Assembly: GCA_014871385.1 (NCBI GenBank)
Contig: CM026426.1
Coordinates: forward strand, 12,987,958-13,051,957
Length of the DNA: 64,000 nucleotides
Direction: 5' to 3'
Source: Ceratodon purpureus
Lineage: Eukaryota; Streptophyta; Bryopsida; Pseudoditrichales; Ditrichaceae
The position numbers and the translations under genes are program-made. The notes beneath the pieces are model-generated. The model was not told where the DNA came from. It made no database searches and saw only the letters and a list, made by a program, of their open reading frames with translations. Below, one piece after another: positions 1 to 10,573 of the stretch (position 1 is the first letter of the stretch; every line of letters begins with the position of its first letter).

Positions 1-55
1 CTCTTACACACTCTGTAATCGAAATACGTACCTGATCCTATGTTGGCCTTGGAGC

Positions 56-736
56 TCACGAAGGGCCGAAGTGGCGGAGCACGCATCTCGTAGCGTGGGC
101 AAGGGACGTACTCTCCATTCTGCCCCAGGGTCCCATAGCATTTGACGTTAACATCCCAGTCGTCGTCCCGCCCTTCCTTGTCATCGTTCTCTGACATACC
201 TCGTTCTTCGGCCACTTCTCCGGCGGCGTCCTCCTCCTTAGACACTCCATTGTCTCAAACAGAAACGGAATCCCCCCTGGGCGTAATTCGGTTCCATGCG
301 AAGTGTCTCCCCCAAGGTGTTCACGGTCTCCCGTACCACGGTGTGTCATCTTCCGTGAGTACGCGGCCCAATTAATTGGGTATTTGTTCCATTCCGCAAG
401 TAAACCTCTCCCAAAGTGATATGGGAGCGAGTCCAAAGATCCAATAAGGCGCTGAAATATTTTCTGATACAAGTGTCGGATACGGCGCACCATGCGTGGT
501 GAAACGTTCTTCTTGTACCGGCCTCTGTTGTTGCGATTCTTCTCGCCCCAAAATGCTACGTACTCCTCCCCCAAGCAGTGTTCCTCCCTTAGATTTGTTC
601 CCGGAATGTAACCCACGACATTCAAACCCTGAGACTCCGCAAACCACTGCACGGAGCCCAAGTGCGTATTCGGTTGCAGCCGTCCATTGCCACCTCGCTT
701 GCGCCTACCTCCCCGCTTACTGCGAGTAATCGCCAT
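56..736 (-). pseudogene. VNW-family protein fragment (226 codons)
   Basis: The open frame begins with a very basic N-terminus (KRGGRRKRGG). It then shows a weak version of the core seen in the LTR-encoded proteins of this window: a basic helix-like stretch (RRIRHLYQKIF) followed by NKYPINWAAY, which matches GEHPVNWAAL in the 577-residue protein at 1484 and GEFTVDWGVM in the one at 5997. The second half (after about residue 130) is low in recognisable pattern and may be out of frame. The first twelve codons and the upstream region lie inside the 258 bp repeat at 702-959, so the same start is duplicated at 4651. The function is unknown. I call it a decayed member of a retrotransposon-associated family, not a host gene. 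Confidence 0.45.
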
Positions 737-959
737 TGCCGTATAACCTGTGGCAATTCTAGGTTTAATAAGCGCACCCAGAGCCTACTGTAATGCCACA
801 ATTCAGAATTACATGAAAACACCAACGACACAGAGCACAAGTACTTCTCACTGCTTAGTCTATCGTAGCCTCTACAACCCCTTCGAGTCACTCAAAAAAC
901 AAAGTATACCCCAAAGGGCAATTCTCGAAAACGTACAGTCACGGTGAAGGACTAGTTCC
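702..959. repeat. 258 bp direct repeat, copy 1
   Basis: It is nearly identical to 4651-4908; I counted two differences, both transitions. It contains the start codon, first codons and upstream region of the minus-strand gene at 56-736. Together with copy 2 it flanks the LTR-like cassette at 960-4650. Confidence 0.9.
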
Positions 960-1324
960 TGTGGGATCCGAGAAACTCAGAATAACCCGGAAGAGCCCCA
1001 GCCGGCGTAAGTATTCCATTAATTTTTCATTTTTTTTGGTTAAATAGGTAAAAACTAGCCAGACACTAGCAGTATTAGTAGTTAACGCAAACCGGATACT
1101 CCAGAAACGTTAAAACAGTTAACGCAGGAAGTGTTCCCGGAACCTGGATTCCGAAACTCGGAAGATAAAACACGGAACGGGTGGACGATCCGAGTACTGA
1201 CCGTTACTGTAACCGCGTCAAGGATCCGAAGCGACGCGGAAGTCATCATGACCCGGATAGGCGTTTAACCCGGTACGTTGGCGGCTGCAATTACGGGCCG
1301 CCACAGCGTTTATTATGCCTGGGG

Positions 1325-1331
1325 TATATAA
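1325..1331 (+). promoter_or_regulatory. TATA box of the LTR-like cassette
   Basis: TATATAA sits about 155 bp upstream of the ATG at 1484. The same spacing class is seen in the LTR at 5788, which supports transcription of the 577-codon frame from this site. Confidence 0.6.
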
Positions 1332-1483
1332 GCGAGGGTGTTAGGGTTTGGAGTTCCTTTTTGCGAACTGGGAGTAGAGAGTGAAAGAGCAGTGAGGTGT
1401 TTTTGTCTTTTCCGATTCACCGGCAGTTGGATTGCCGGGTTTCTTGCTGTAGGAGTGTAGAGGGAGAGACGTAAGGCGTAGAG

Positions 1484-3217
1484 ATGGCGCACGTGCAGTG
1501 TTGCGTCCTGAGCCCCGGAACTCCGGTGAAGGAATCGGATATGGAGGAACTGATCACCGACCTCACCCGGATGAGGTGTGAGGGATTGTTGGCACGGCCG
1601 TGGTTACTGAAGAGTGAGGTGATGGTGAGGGAGGTCCTGGAAGGGCCGGACAATCGGTGGGATAATACGATCCGAGGCAAGCCCACGCTGTGGAATGCGG
1701 AACAGTGGGCAGCAGCTTACAGTTTTGAGCAGACCGGGCTCCTTTGGGCGACCCGGACAGATAAATACGTACAGGATAGGTTCCATGGGAAGATCCATAG
1801 GAATAATGGATACGAGATAGACGCCTGCAAGAATAGGAGGCAGAGGCAGGTCTTAGCTTTCCTCGTTCCGATCCTGTATCCGCAAAAACCGGCACAAGTC
1901 ACCATTACGGTCGGGAACACCATCCTCGGAGCATACTCAGGAGAACATCCGGTGAATTGGGCCGCACTCATGGCGGAAGTAGTGCAGAAGTTGGTGCCCT
2001 CGATCAGAAAGAAGCCGACGCCAATCACCCCTTTTCTTTTTCACCTTTACCATGCGTATGAGTTGCTGAGCGATAAGGAGGACGAGACGTATACGCACGC
2101 GAAGAACTTCCTCAAATTTTCGGAGATTCCGCCCGGAATGGAACCCGATCCGCGAGGTGAGATCTCAGATACAACGTCCTCGGAAGATGAGGACGATACG
2201 AAGGAGGTTCCGAACCCTGGCGCTAATAGAGCTCAGTTCCGATCACGATCGGAGCGGGCTGCGTCACAGCACGCGGAGCCCTCTACGGCCCGGGGAGATA
2301 CGGAACGGAGAGAGGTCAGTTCCGAGCGGGGATTTCCGGTGGAACTATTCCGAGGAATTCGGGAGGAGACTCACCGGGCGCAAGCTTCTTACGATCGGAT
2401 CGAAACACTGTTCCGGAGGGTCTGTACATCGCTGGGAGGTTGCTTACCGGAAGAGGTGATCCGAGAAGTGGAGTTGTTGAAGGACGCCCCAAATCTTCGG
2501 AGTGAGAAGAAGCGGCTAGAGCTTCAGCTGCAGGAGCTGACGAAGGAACTGGCAGCAAAGAGTGATGAGATCCGTAAGTTCCACGCCGAGCAGGAGGAGA
2601 CTTTGGGGGAGCTTCGGAAGTTGGTGGGAAATTCGGGGGCGGTAATCAACAAGGCCCGGCTGTTTGATGAGAACGTAGTGCAGCCGGCCGATTTCGAGGA
2701 TAAGCAGAGGATCATAATGATCCTCTCCAAATGCGAGCACTCGATGAACCTGATCCTGAAGAAGGTCCGGCAGCTGCTCAATCCGAGTACCGGAAGTCCT
2801 AGTTTCGGAGTCGCGGGTCGGAGCCTTCCGCTCCCCGGATCGCCCTCTCGGGCCGTTGTAGGAGAATCTCGCGGAGTAGGGTTCCGAACCCCGATAGGGA
2901 GTAACCTCCAAGTCGAGGAGCGGATGACAGTCGAAGAGGCCGCCATGACGAATCGGACGATCGCGGAGGTGATCCGGGAGCACCAAGCACATGTGGCGTC
3001 ACCCGGAACCAGTACAGTCCAGCAGAGCTGCGCGATTCCCACAGGTCAGGTGGAGGTGACCGGAACGACAGTCACCGAGAGGCGGATCGAGGAGAGGACG
3101 GTTTCGGAGCAGGTGACTCGGACCGGGCCGCCGGATGTTCTTCCACGACTCGGAGAGGAGGTGATCATTGCGAATTACCGAGGGGAGATAGCGGGAACCG
3201 GAATGGGGACGAGCTAG
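1484..3217 (+). CDS. VNW-family LTR-encoded protein, 577 residues
   Basis: I do not recognise a named family. The conserved core (roughly residues 20-205) aligns by eye with the 619-residue protein at 5997: an IRG-P/W segment, a basic RRQRQVLAF stretch, GEHPVNWAAL, and KKPTPITPFLFHLYHAYELL. An acidic linker (SSEDEDDTKE) follows, then an arginine-rich region. A coiled coil around residues 340-400 is rich in E, K and L. The tail is rich in T, G and V. Size and architecture (globular core, acidic hinge, coiled coil) suggest a structural or nucleic-acid-associated protein, which is inference. The frame ends at a TAG near 3215, and clearly related coding sequence continues in another frame, so the protein has probably lost its C-terminus. 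The ATG was chosen for its distance from the TATA box. Confidence 0.7.
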   Translation: MAHVQCCVLSPGTPVKESDMEELITDLTRMRCEGLLARPWLLKSEVMVREVLEGPDNRWDNTIRGKPTLWNAEQWAAAYSFEQTGLLWATRTDKYVQDRFHGKIHRNNGYEIDACKNRRQRQVLAFLVPILYPQKPAQVTITVGNTILGAYSGEHPVNWAALMAEVVQKLVPSIRKKPTPITPFLFHLYHAYELLSDKEDETYTHAKNFLKFSEIPPGMEPDPRGEISDTTSSEDEDDTKEVPNPGANRAQFRSRSERAASQHAEPSTARGDTERREVSSERGFPVELFRGIREETHRAQASYDRIETLFRRVCTSLGGCLPEEVIREVELLKDAPNLRSEKKRLELQLQELTKELAAKSDEIRKFHAEQEETLGELRKLVGNSGAVINKARLFDENVVQPADFEDKQRIIMILSKCEHSMNLILKKVRQLLNPSTGSPSFGVAGRSLPLPGSPSRAVVGESRGVGFRTPIGSNLQVEERMTVEEAAMTNRTIAEVIREHQAHVASPGTSTVQQSCAIPTGQVEVTGTTVTERRIEERTVSEQVTRTGPPDVLPRLGEEVIIANYRGEIAGTGMGTS

Positions 3218-3239
3218 TTCACCACCCGGACGGACCCGA

Positions 3240-3695
3240 GTGACTCAGGAGGGGGGATTGACCCCTTCACCCACAGCCAAGACCGGAACGGTGACGCCTA
3301 CTCCCACCGGAACGCCAGCAGCGGATTCCCCTCCGAACAGTGTCGGTGCTCGGAGGACTTTACGGAAAAGGAAGGAGCCGAGAGAGAAGGCCCCGATTAC
3401 GATTTCAGAGTCCGACTCAGAGACGTACGAGAGCTCTCCGGTTGGGACAACCGGAACTGAAACTCGGACTCCTACGTCCGGAACCCCTCCCGCACATATG
3501 ATCCCGAAGTCGACCAAGTCTCCCAAGCCCCGGATCGTTACCCGGTTGTCCTTGGAGGCTCAGGAGAGGGAGTCAAAGGCGGAACGGAGTGCTAGGCGCA
3601 AGGCGGCGCGAGCAGCAGGGGCGGGCGGATCAGAGCCACGGGTGACCAGGTCGAAGGATCGCGAGCAGGAGAGCCACAATAAGCCAAAGAAGTGA
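3240..3695 (+). pseudogene. Out-of-frame C-terminal part of the 577-residue protein
   Basis: The frame opens without an ATG. It encodes a T/P/S-rich, then strongly basic tail (RTLRKRKEPREK, ARRKAARAAG). The full-length 619-residue relative also ends in a basic tail (SLKKLKRVEKKERLDG). A one-base indel near the TAG at 3215 would join the two frames. Confidence 0.55.
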
Positions 3696-4650
3696 TAGAT
3701 TCCTCTCACTGCTACTTGCCGTAACTTTCCGGATTTATAGGAGTAGATTCCGGATCGGGAGATCCGTTCTAGTCGTAAAGTAAAATTCTAGGTAGATAGT
3801 TAGGGATTAGGATTTTGATTGAACTGCCGGCGCCGCCGCTTTTGTGAAAGCCCCTGCTTACTTAAACAGGGCAGGCGATGCGGTCCGGGTCTTCGTTTTC
3901 GCATGTTTTCCCCCTATATTTCTTATCAGTAAAGTATTTGTGTTTTGAAAGTACTGTGCGTGATTTCCCGCTAAGTGTGAATGATCCGGAAAGGATATGA
4001 GAGTTCCGCTGTAGCTCGGATAGGAAGGTGATGGGAGTTGTGACGAGACCCGAACCGGAAAGGAAATGGGATTGAGCGGAAAGATTTAGCGGATTGTCGT
4101 AGGAGTGAAGCCTCACTGTTCCGTCCCCAAACCAACCTCATACGGAATAGCCGTCGCTAGGGTCGAAGCGGATCAAGAACTACTTGGTCGGGCTCCCTGA
4201 ACTTCTGAAGAGGTTCCGTGCACAGTGAGAGGGGGAGTCGGAACGTGGTACGGGTCGCCTAGGGATAATCGTATCCTGGTTCTCCCAGATCCGGATTGGT
4301 TTGTCGTTGTAGTCTCACGGATCGGAGGGGATCGTTTGTGTGACCTGCTGGCCAGAGTACTCTAGGGCAGTTGTGAGACGGTAACTGATCCGAGACGTTG
4401 GGGTTTGTGGACGAAACATCTGATGAGATAGAAGAATAGAGAGAGAGATAGTTAAGGAGTTACGTTCCGAAGACACTATCCGAGCAGTGGCAAGGCTCGG
4501 AATGATTAGAAGTAACTACTTGGTGAAACACTATTGAATCCCTGGACGATACTCGGAACCTAGTGACAGTACGGAAGTTTACGCTCAATTAGAGCGCTAT
4601 CCGGATGTTAGTTGTGTTTCCGTGTTCCGACACGTAAAAATCTGGCTCTC
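3696..4650 (+). other. Noncoding 3' part of the LTR-like cassette
   Basis: No gene is seen. The stretch is rich in CCGGA/TCCGG words like the tail of the long LTRs, which fits LTR regulatory or 3'-UTR sequence. Confidence 0.5.
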
Positions 4651-4908
4651 CGCCTACCTCCCCGCTTACTGCGAGTAATCGCCATTGCCGTATAACCTGT
4701 GGCAATTCTAGGTTTAATAAGCGCACCCAGAGCCTACTGTAATGCCACAATTCAGAATTACATGAAAACACCAACGACACAGAGCACAAGTACTTCTCAC
4801 TACTTAGTCTATCGTAGCCTCTACAACCCCTTCGAGTCACTCAAAAAACAAAGTATATCCCAAAGGGCAATTCTCGAAAACGTACAGTCACGGTGAAGGA
4901 CTAGTTCC
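4651..4908. repeat. 258 bp direct repeat, copy 2
   Basis: Partner of 702-959. It retains the start region of the minus-strand gene at 56-736 but not the rest of that gene. Confidence 0.9.
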
Positions 4909-5409
4909 CCCGAAACCGAAAGTCAATCCGCACGAAGTAGAGCGTTAGGAGATAAGAATACACCGGAGAAGTGGACCAAAGAGTCGCACAAGTCTAAGCA
5001 AAAACCGACTCCCTCCTCACTCCAATAAGCTCCAGAAAAACAATGGAGAGACACCGGGACGCATCTGCGTCTTTATAGGGCGCTTATGTTGGGTGTCAAC
5101 ACTCAACCTGTCATCTCTGAGCACGATCCTCGGGAATCATCATATCAACTGCATGGGCTCGTTGTGAAAAAGACTGAATTTTCCCTCCTAAGTTCCAACA
5201 CGCCCACCTCGCTTTCGTCGTAGCTCATTCCATCAACCACATTAGCTATTCCAATTGCCAGTACTCCAGTAAAATTCATCATAAGACATACATTTCAACA
5301 TGTATCCCACTTCTATCTTCACCCATTAGACTAAATGGGACATCAAATGTGATTTCAATTTGTCCCACTTTGTGCTTGATTGTCTATGGATGCCATGAAC
5401 TGCAGTATC
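4909..5409. other. No gene seen
   Basis: This is unassigned sequence between repeat copy 2 and the left LTR. No convincing frame, tRNA or repeat was found. Confidence 0.4.
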
Positions 5410-5410
5410 C

Positions 5411-5428
5411 GTGGAAAGTGATTTCCAC
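5411..5428. repeat. Short inverted repeat at the LTR tip
   Basis: GTGGAAA and TTTCCAC are separated by GTGA. The motif is repeated at 14780-14797 in the right LTR. It may be an integrase recognition end. Confidence 0.6.
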
Positions 5429-5787
5429 GGTTGACACACCGGAATACTAATTCCAATAGGAAAATGATAAAAAAATTAAAAATTTTATGTTAGAAATACG
5501 GAAGTACTAAGCCGATAAATGAAACAACCGGTTAAGACGGTTGGCCGAATAAATAAGAGATCGGAAGGTCAGCCGGGTGAGATCCGGTCGTCTGCGGTGG
5601 AGGAGAGGGGTACAGTCCGTATGACAGAACCCTGACACGGTAGACTTAAGGATAACCACCAAAAGGTACAACGCACACGGGGAGAATGGCTGCAACCATT
5701 AAAACGCCGCCGGTCGCGACCGTCCAATGATGAAAGGCTACGACCGTCCGTCATGATGAGCTACGAACGGGTGGGCGTGAGGGCAGG

Positions 5788-5794
5788 TATAAAA
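5788..5794 (+). promoter_or_regulatory. LTR TATA box
   Basis: TATAAAA in a GC-rich setting, about 205 bp upstream of the ATG at 5997 and conserved at 15159 in the right LTR. Confidence 0.65.
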
Positions 5795-5996
5795 GGAGGA
5801 AGAACAGCCGTGCTCCTCCTTTCTCTTTGTCATTTTGTGGCACGCCGGGTCCTTGCGTTCTAAGGCGGAGGGCGCAGTTAGGGTTGGACGGTAGGAGAGA
5901 GAAGGTGAGACGGAAGTGTTTCCGTTAGGCGAGAGATTGTGGTGAGGATCGTGCGTGCAGGTGTTACCGGAGTGACGGAGAGGAGGACTTAGCAGA

Positions 5997-7856
5997 ATGG
6001 GTAGAAAGGGGAAGGAACCGGCGGCGGAAGGACAGTTGTTCAGGGTACAACGGGTAATGCCGTTGATGCCGGCAGACGAGAGGGAGAGGGAGCTCCTCCG
6101 GACCGCCTTAGAATCTATGGGTTGTGAGGTCCTACTGGACAAGGCATGGGGTTGGAAACATGCCCTTCCGGCCCATGAGATCCTCGTCAAGAATCCCAAG
6201 AATCGAGGAACCATCCGGGGAGAGCCGGATAAGTGGACGGTACAACTCTGGAGGGAGACGTATGGTTTCAAGAACTCTGGAGAGGTCTCGACACCGGAGA
6301 CCCGGGACTTTGTATGGGGGTATATCAAGGGGTCCGGAGACCCGAGAGAAGGATGGGAGCTGGAGGACATCACAAATCCGGAGGCCCGGAGAGTCGTAGG
6401 GTTTATGAACCCTATTTTCCATCCGGAAAAGCCCAAACGGATAACCATCAAGTGGGCGTCCGTTTTCATTGGGGCCATGATCGGTGAATTCACGGTAGAC
6501 TGGGGCGTCATGATGAAGACGATAGTCGACCGGCAGGTAGCCAATCTCCGGAAGACCAAGAAGCAGGCCACCTGCCTTCCGTCTTTCCTCATACACCTCT
6601 ACCGTCACAAGGGGCTGTTGAGTCCTAAGGAGATCCGGGAGTACGATGAAATCACCAGCATACAGCAGTACGCCGAACCGGAAGAGGTGTTTGATCAGGA
6701 CGATGATGATGATGTTATCGAGGTCTCCCCTACGCCGGCTAAGAGACCCCGTCCCAGCCCGGAGAAGGGACAGCCATCCGGATCACCTCGGACTCCCACC
6801 CCGGCCAAGCGAACCTTGAACACGGAAGTCCAAAAGCCCACCGGACCACCGGAGCACACCGGGGACCCGTGCCAGGACTTAATTAACCTATCGGAGCAGG
6901 TGTCGACGTATGCTCGGTTCCTACAATCGACTAGGCAGGCGGAGGGCTGGTTAGCTAAGGAATTAATGGCCATTACGGAAACGGACCGGTTGGAGGAATG
7001 CCTGAATATTCTTCGCAAGCACCGGGACTTGGCCAGTCTCCAGAACAAGCACATGGACCGGCTAGAGAAGTACCGGGAGAAGATGCTGAAGCTCGAGCAG
7101 GAGGTGCTTGATGCCCGGAAGGATTACAGTGACGCCTGTGACCGGGCAGCCGAAGCCATCCGGTCGGTCGTCGAGATCAAGGCCACTTTAGCCCTTCCGG
7201 TGGATGTGGCCAATCAGTGCGCCGTTTACCAAGCCTTCTTGACTCGTCAACCGGATCCGACTGTCAAGAAGATTATAAAGTTCATGCACGACCGGACGCA
7301 GGTGATGAAGGACACTTGGACGCAGATGAAGAACCTAGTGGAGATCCTTGGTTCCGCAGAGGCCTGTCCGTCATCAGGGCCACCGGCAGATCGAGAGGAG
7401 CCCAGACCACCGTCCCCACCCAGGGAACCGGTGCCGCCTCCAGCCTCTCCGATACGGTCGGCCATCCGGTCAGCCCAACAGGAGGTAGGACACCCGCTGG
7501 AGGATCCTATCCCGGATACCTTGAGCAGTCTGCACACCCTACCCAATTTGGCTGGAGTCGAGACTGTTAACCCCGGAAACATCCCGCTGGGACCGGACCA
7601 GAGACCACCACCGGAAGGTTTTATGCCGGTACAGGGATCTCCGGAAACGCTCCAGGTGGATCTCAGCGCAGTTCCGGTGGCGGCACGATCTCCATCCCCG
7701 GCGGTTCAAGCAGAACGATCCCGGAAGTCCAGTGAACCGTCGGCATCTGAGATTCCGGAAGAAGGCCCCTCGTTGAAGAAACTGAAGCGGGTAGAGAAGA
7801 AGGAACGGTTGGACGGAACCCGGCACAGTCCCCGGCTCGATAAGCACAAGGAATAG
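5997..7856 (+). CDS. LTR-resident VNW-family protein, 619 residues, intact
   Basis: The whole gene lies inside the LTR, so two copies exist per element. The core (about residues 10-230) has a helical start (ERERELLRTALESMGCEVLL), IRGEPDKWTVQLWRETYGF, RRVVGFMNPIFHPEKPKR, GEFTVDWGVMM and LPSFLIHLYRHKGLL. An acidic tract (DQDDDDDVIEV) near residue 240 is followed by a P/T-rich linker. Next comes a coiled coil at about 340-400 (HMDRLEKYREKMLKLEQEVL), a P/E/S-rich region and a basic C-terminus. I recognise no enzymatic motif. The transcript would start at the TATA box at 5788, independently of gag-pol. It resembles loosely the poorly characterised plant transposon-associated or ORF1-type domains with a conserved late L-x-x-L-Y/C; that link is a guess. 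Confidence 0.75.
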   Translation: MGRKGKEPAAEGQLFRVQRVMPLMPADERERELLRTALESMGCEVLLDKAWGWKHALPAHEILVKNPKNRGTIRGEPDKWTVQLWRETYGFKNSGEVSTPETRDFVWGYIKGSGDPREGWELEDITNPEARRVVGFMNPIFHPEKPKRITIKWASVFIGAMIGEFTVDWGVMMKTIVDRQVANLRKTKKQATCLPSFLIHLYRHKGLLSPKEIREYDEITSIQQYAEPEEVFDQDDDDDVIEVSPTPAKRPRPSPEKGQPSGSPRTPTPAKRTLNTEVQKPTGPPEHTGDPCQDLINLSEQVSTYARFLQSTRQAEGWLAKELMAITETDRLEECLNILRKHRDLASLQNKHMDRLEKYREKMLKLEQEVLDARKDYSDACDRAAEAIRSVVEIKATLALPVDVANQCAVYQAFLTRQPDPTVKKIIKFMHDRTQVMKDTWTQMKNLVEILGSAEACPSSGPPADREEPRPPSPPREPVPPPASPIRSAIRSAQQEVGHPLEDPIPDTLSSLHTLPNLAGVETVNPGNIPLGPDQRPPPEGFMPVQGSPETLQVDLSAVPVAARSPSPAVQAERSRKSSEPSASEIPEEGPSLKKLKRVEKKERLDGTRHSPRLDKHKE

Positions 7857-8912
7857 GGTTTAGGATAGGGACCGGATAAAATGGCAGCGACTAACGATGG
7901 GGCTCCAGTGCACCCGGCTGCCAATCCGGATAGATAACGGCAGCAACTAGGAATAGAAGGCGGCCACCGGTCCGGGATTCCCAGATCCGAGATCCGGAAT
8001 TTCTGGATCTCGATGGGCCACTTGGTCGCTTTAGGAATCGATAGGTTTTAGTATTTAAGCTGGACGTTTTTCCAAGGCCGGGGCCTTGTTTTGTACGCCG
8101 TTTTGTTGTTGCAATTGAGAATATACTTTTGGATTTGTTGTGTCAACCGGCTGCTGACGGGTCCGTTGCCGTATGGTTTGTGGTACTATTGTCTTCAGTA
8201 GTGTTCCGGAGGAGTGTTGAAGAGTAGGATGGTCTGGAGAGCGCCCGGAGAGACTGGGGAGGTGTCAAGCGTCGAGTGTTGACGGTTTCCAGTCCCGGAA
8301 GGAGTCCGTAGGGAAGGAGAGATGTATTGCAGCAAGGCTGGTAGTCTCAAGGACACGGAGAGCCGTGTGTACACCGGGATCCGGAAACGGACCGGTCGCT
8401 TCCTGTAGATGGGATAAAAGCCGGATATCCTACTGCGAACCAATCCGGAAGGGAGATAGTATAGTAGAATACCGTGTAACCGTAAGGTGATGTCATTGTA
8501 GTATGATTTCCGTATCCATAACCGGCACTGAGTAGTTATCCGGACCGGTCCCTAGTCATACGGAAGGATTATTACTCCACTCTCCGGGTGGTAGATAGGA
8601 ACAGTGGGGTGTCCAGCCACTTTAAGTCACGGGACGGTGGAAAATCCAGCCACTTGAAAGGATAGACGGATCAGTGGGAACCGGCCACTAGTCTAAAAAG
8701 CCGGAAAATAGGAACGAGGCAAAAACTACCGGATTCGGCCAACCGGTTGTAAGACGGAATACGGTCGGACACCGGTGGTGATTTCCGTTAAAATCTAAAA
8801 GGAAGAAAACTATAGGTCTTCGTGGGAACGAACACGGAGTGGTTTACTTTGGAGGGTGTTTAGTGTCAAATAAGTGCCTTCCGGAGGAATACGGATACCA
8901 CGTCGTGCTACA
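7857..8912 (+). other. Noncoding 3' part of the 5' LTR
   Basis: No gene is seen. The stretch is dense in CCGG/CCGGA words. R/U5 functions and polyadenylation signals should lie here, but I cannot place them. Confidence 0.5.
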
Positions 8913-8922
8913 TGTGATTTTT

Positions 8923-8942
8923 AGGTGCCGCTGCCGGGGATC
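8923..8942 (+). promoter_or_regulatory. Primer-binding site (tRNA-Asp-like)
   Basis: AGGTGCCGCTGCCGGGGATC begins 10 bp after the LTR end. It resembles the complement of plant tRNA-Asp 3' ends used by many plant Ty3 elements (TGGCGCCGTTGCCGGGGA), with a few mismatches. Confidence 0.7.
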
Positions 8943-9007
8943 TATATGATTTTCTTTCTCCGGATTTCTACGGTTGTCACTAACCCAAGTCAGGTTGTAG
9001 AAAACGC

Positions 9008-10573
9008 ATGAATCCGAATTCTGTGCCGGAAGGAGTACGGAGGTCTAGTAGAAAGAAGAAGGGTGATCAGGAGACGGAAGCCAGACCATTCGTCACTACT
9101 AGAGCAGAACTTGTTGAAGACACAGATCAAGAGATAGCCGGGACTTCCGGATCCGGAGGTCAGGGTGGGACAGTACCACCCGGGCTGGTGGCCGGAGGGC
9201 CGGTAGCGGGTCTTCCTATGGCCCGGACGTTCTCTAGACTGAAGTATCGGAAGTTCAGGGGCGATGGCCGGGAGGACGTGGACGAATGGCTAAGCGAGTT
9301 CAGCGCCACGGCTGCCGCCAACCAAGAGGACGAAGCAATCAAGTTACGGTTGTTCCAGGGACTACTCAAGAAGGAGGCACTCCAGTGGTACCAAGAGGAA
9401 CCGGACAACGTGCGAAGAAGTTGGGGTTTGCTATCTGATGCCTTCCGGAGGGCCTTCCGGGAGGTAGGAGGAGAAGCCCGCACATTGGGAAAACTTAGTA
9501 AAATCCGGATGGAGCCGGAAGAGTCAGTCCGCCGGTACGGACAGAGGGTTAGGAGTTTAATTCATAAACTAAGTCCCGGAATCGCAAATAGTATCCAGGT
9601 AGAATGGTACGTCGCTGGGTTACCCGACCGGATGGGGTTCCAAGTAAGGCAGACCTGGCCCCAGACTTTGCCGGAGGCTATGGAGGCCGCCCAGAACTAT
9701 GAGAACTCCAAGTAGTCCATACGGCAGTACCGTAAGGCAGGGAAGACCTCTAGACGTCTTCGAAAGGTCCGGAGGAACCGGGATTCCAGTTCAGAATCCA
9801 GTGGATCCAGCTCCGAAGATAGCTCGGAAACCGGAAGTAGCAGCAGTGAAGAGGATCGCTCACACCGGAAGGCGTCAGGTATCAAAGGCTACCGGAAGGA
9901 GAAAGAACGGACGATAGTCCGAGTAAAGGAGGAATACCCATCAGAGAAACGGATGATCAAAGATCTGGTGAACAGCATTGAAGAACTTAAAGTCCAGATG
10001 GCGGAAGAGAAGAAGGCACGGAAGGCACTACCCACCGTCCGGAACAACGTGTGGTGCACCAACTGCGGAAAGCCGGGACATTACAACCGGGAATGCCCAC
10101 ACGGAGCGCCCAAGAGAGTGCAGTTTGTGGATGAAGAGGGGTCAGTATTCTTTGCGGAACCTGCTTATGAAGAGGAGGAAGTGGAGATGCTACCGGTTTA
10201 CCAGGTAAACCCTGCCTATGGCCGTGGACGGATGATGCAGCCGGTTATCAGACCTCGACCCGGAATGGGCTATCCATCCGGTGGACATCCGGCCCCGCCG
10301 GCACGACCACCTGTCTCCGTGGAACGTCAGTTTGGATGCTGTTATATTTGTGGAGAAGCCGGTCATTATGCTAACAATTGTCCACACCGAGGAGGTCAAG
10401 GCGCACCGTTGGAACTTCCGTGTCAAAACTGTGGTCAGTGCGGCCATAAGTCACCTCAATGCCAACAACCGGTTAGACCTAGGGCTATCTATAAACAGGT
10501 GGAAGAACCTCCCCGTGAGCGTACCGGACTCAACTACGGACACAAGGACGGGGTAGAGAATCCGACAAGTTGA
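9008..10573 (+). CDS. gag: Gag polyprotein with one internal TAG
   Basis: Structural protein of the element. The frame starts at ATG 9008 about 65 bp after the primer site. Residues 75-235 form a retrotransposon-gag-type capsid region (FRGDGREDVDEWLSEF, LKKEALQWYQEE). A TAG at 9713-9715 interrupts the frame. Reading continues open in the same frame through an S/E-rich segment to three CCHC zinc knuckles (CTNCGKPGHYNREC, CYICGEAGHYANNC, CQNCGQCGHKSPQC). It ends at TGA 10571, after which pol follows in the same frame. About 521 codons in all. The TAG is most simply a mutated CAG, but readthrough cannot be excluded. Three knuckles is more than the usual one or two. Confidence 0.85.
10571..10573 (+). 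promoter_or_regulatory. Gag/Pol boundary stop codon, candidate readthrough UGA-CGG
   Basis: Gag and pol are in the same frame with this single TGA between them, followed directly by CGG. UGA-CGG is the known leaky context of several plant RNA-virus readthrough signals. It is also consistent with a mutated CGA. Confidence 0.45.

Larger units (their letters stand above)
960..4650 (+). mobile_element. LTR-like cassette carrying a VNW-family gene (possible solo LTR)
   Basis: The segment starts TGTGGGATCC right after repeat copy 1 and ends just before copy 2. Its layout copies the long LTR at 5410-8912: a leader, a TATA box, a long plus-strand frame of the same protein family about 150 bp downstream, then a noncoding tail. 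There is no gag, pol, primer site or polypurine tract. The simplest reading is a solo LTR, or LTR-derived unit, of a relative of the 5.4-18.3 kb element. The right end lacks a clear CA terminus and no 5 bp target duplication was found. Confidence 0.5.
5410..8912 (+). repeat. 5' LTR (3.5 kb)
   Basis: Near-identical to 14779-18290. It ends in CA just before the primer site. The first base is C where the right copy has the canonical T. It contains a TATA box at 5788 and an intact 619-codon frame. Confidence 0.93.

Noticed and set aside
702-4908. The two 258 bp repeats as LTRs of one element
   Set aside because: No TG/CA ends, no primer site after copy 1 and no polypurine tract before copy 2 on either strand.
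5738-6592. 284-codon minus-strand frame (repeated at 15109-15963)
   Set aside because: Antisense of the LTR-resident gene; kept open by that gene's codon bias. No independent motif.
9713-9715. Programmed readthrough at the internal gag TAG
   Set aside because: It splits Gag before its zinc knuckles and is followed by TCC, not a known leaky context; a CAG mutation is simpler.
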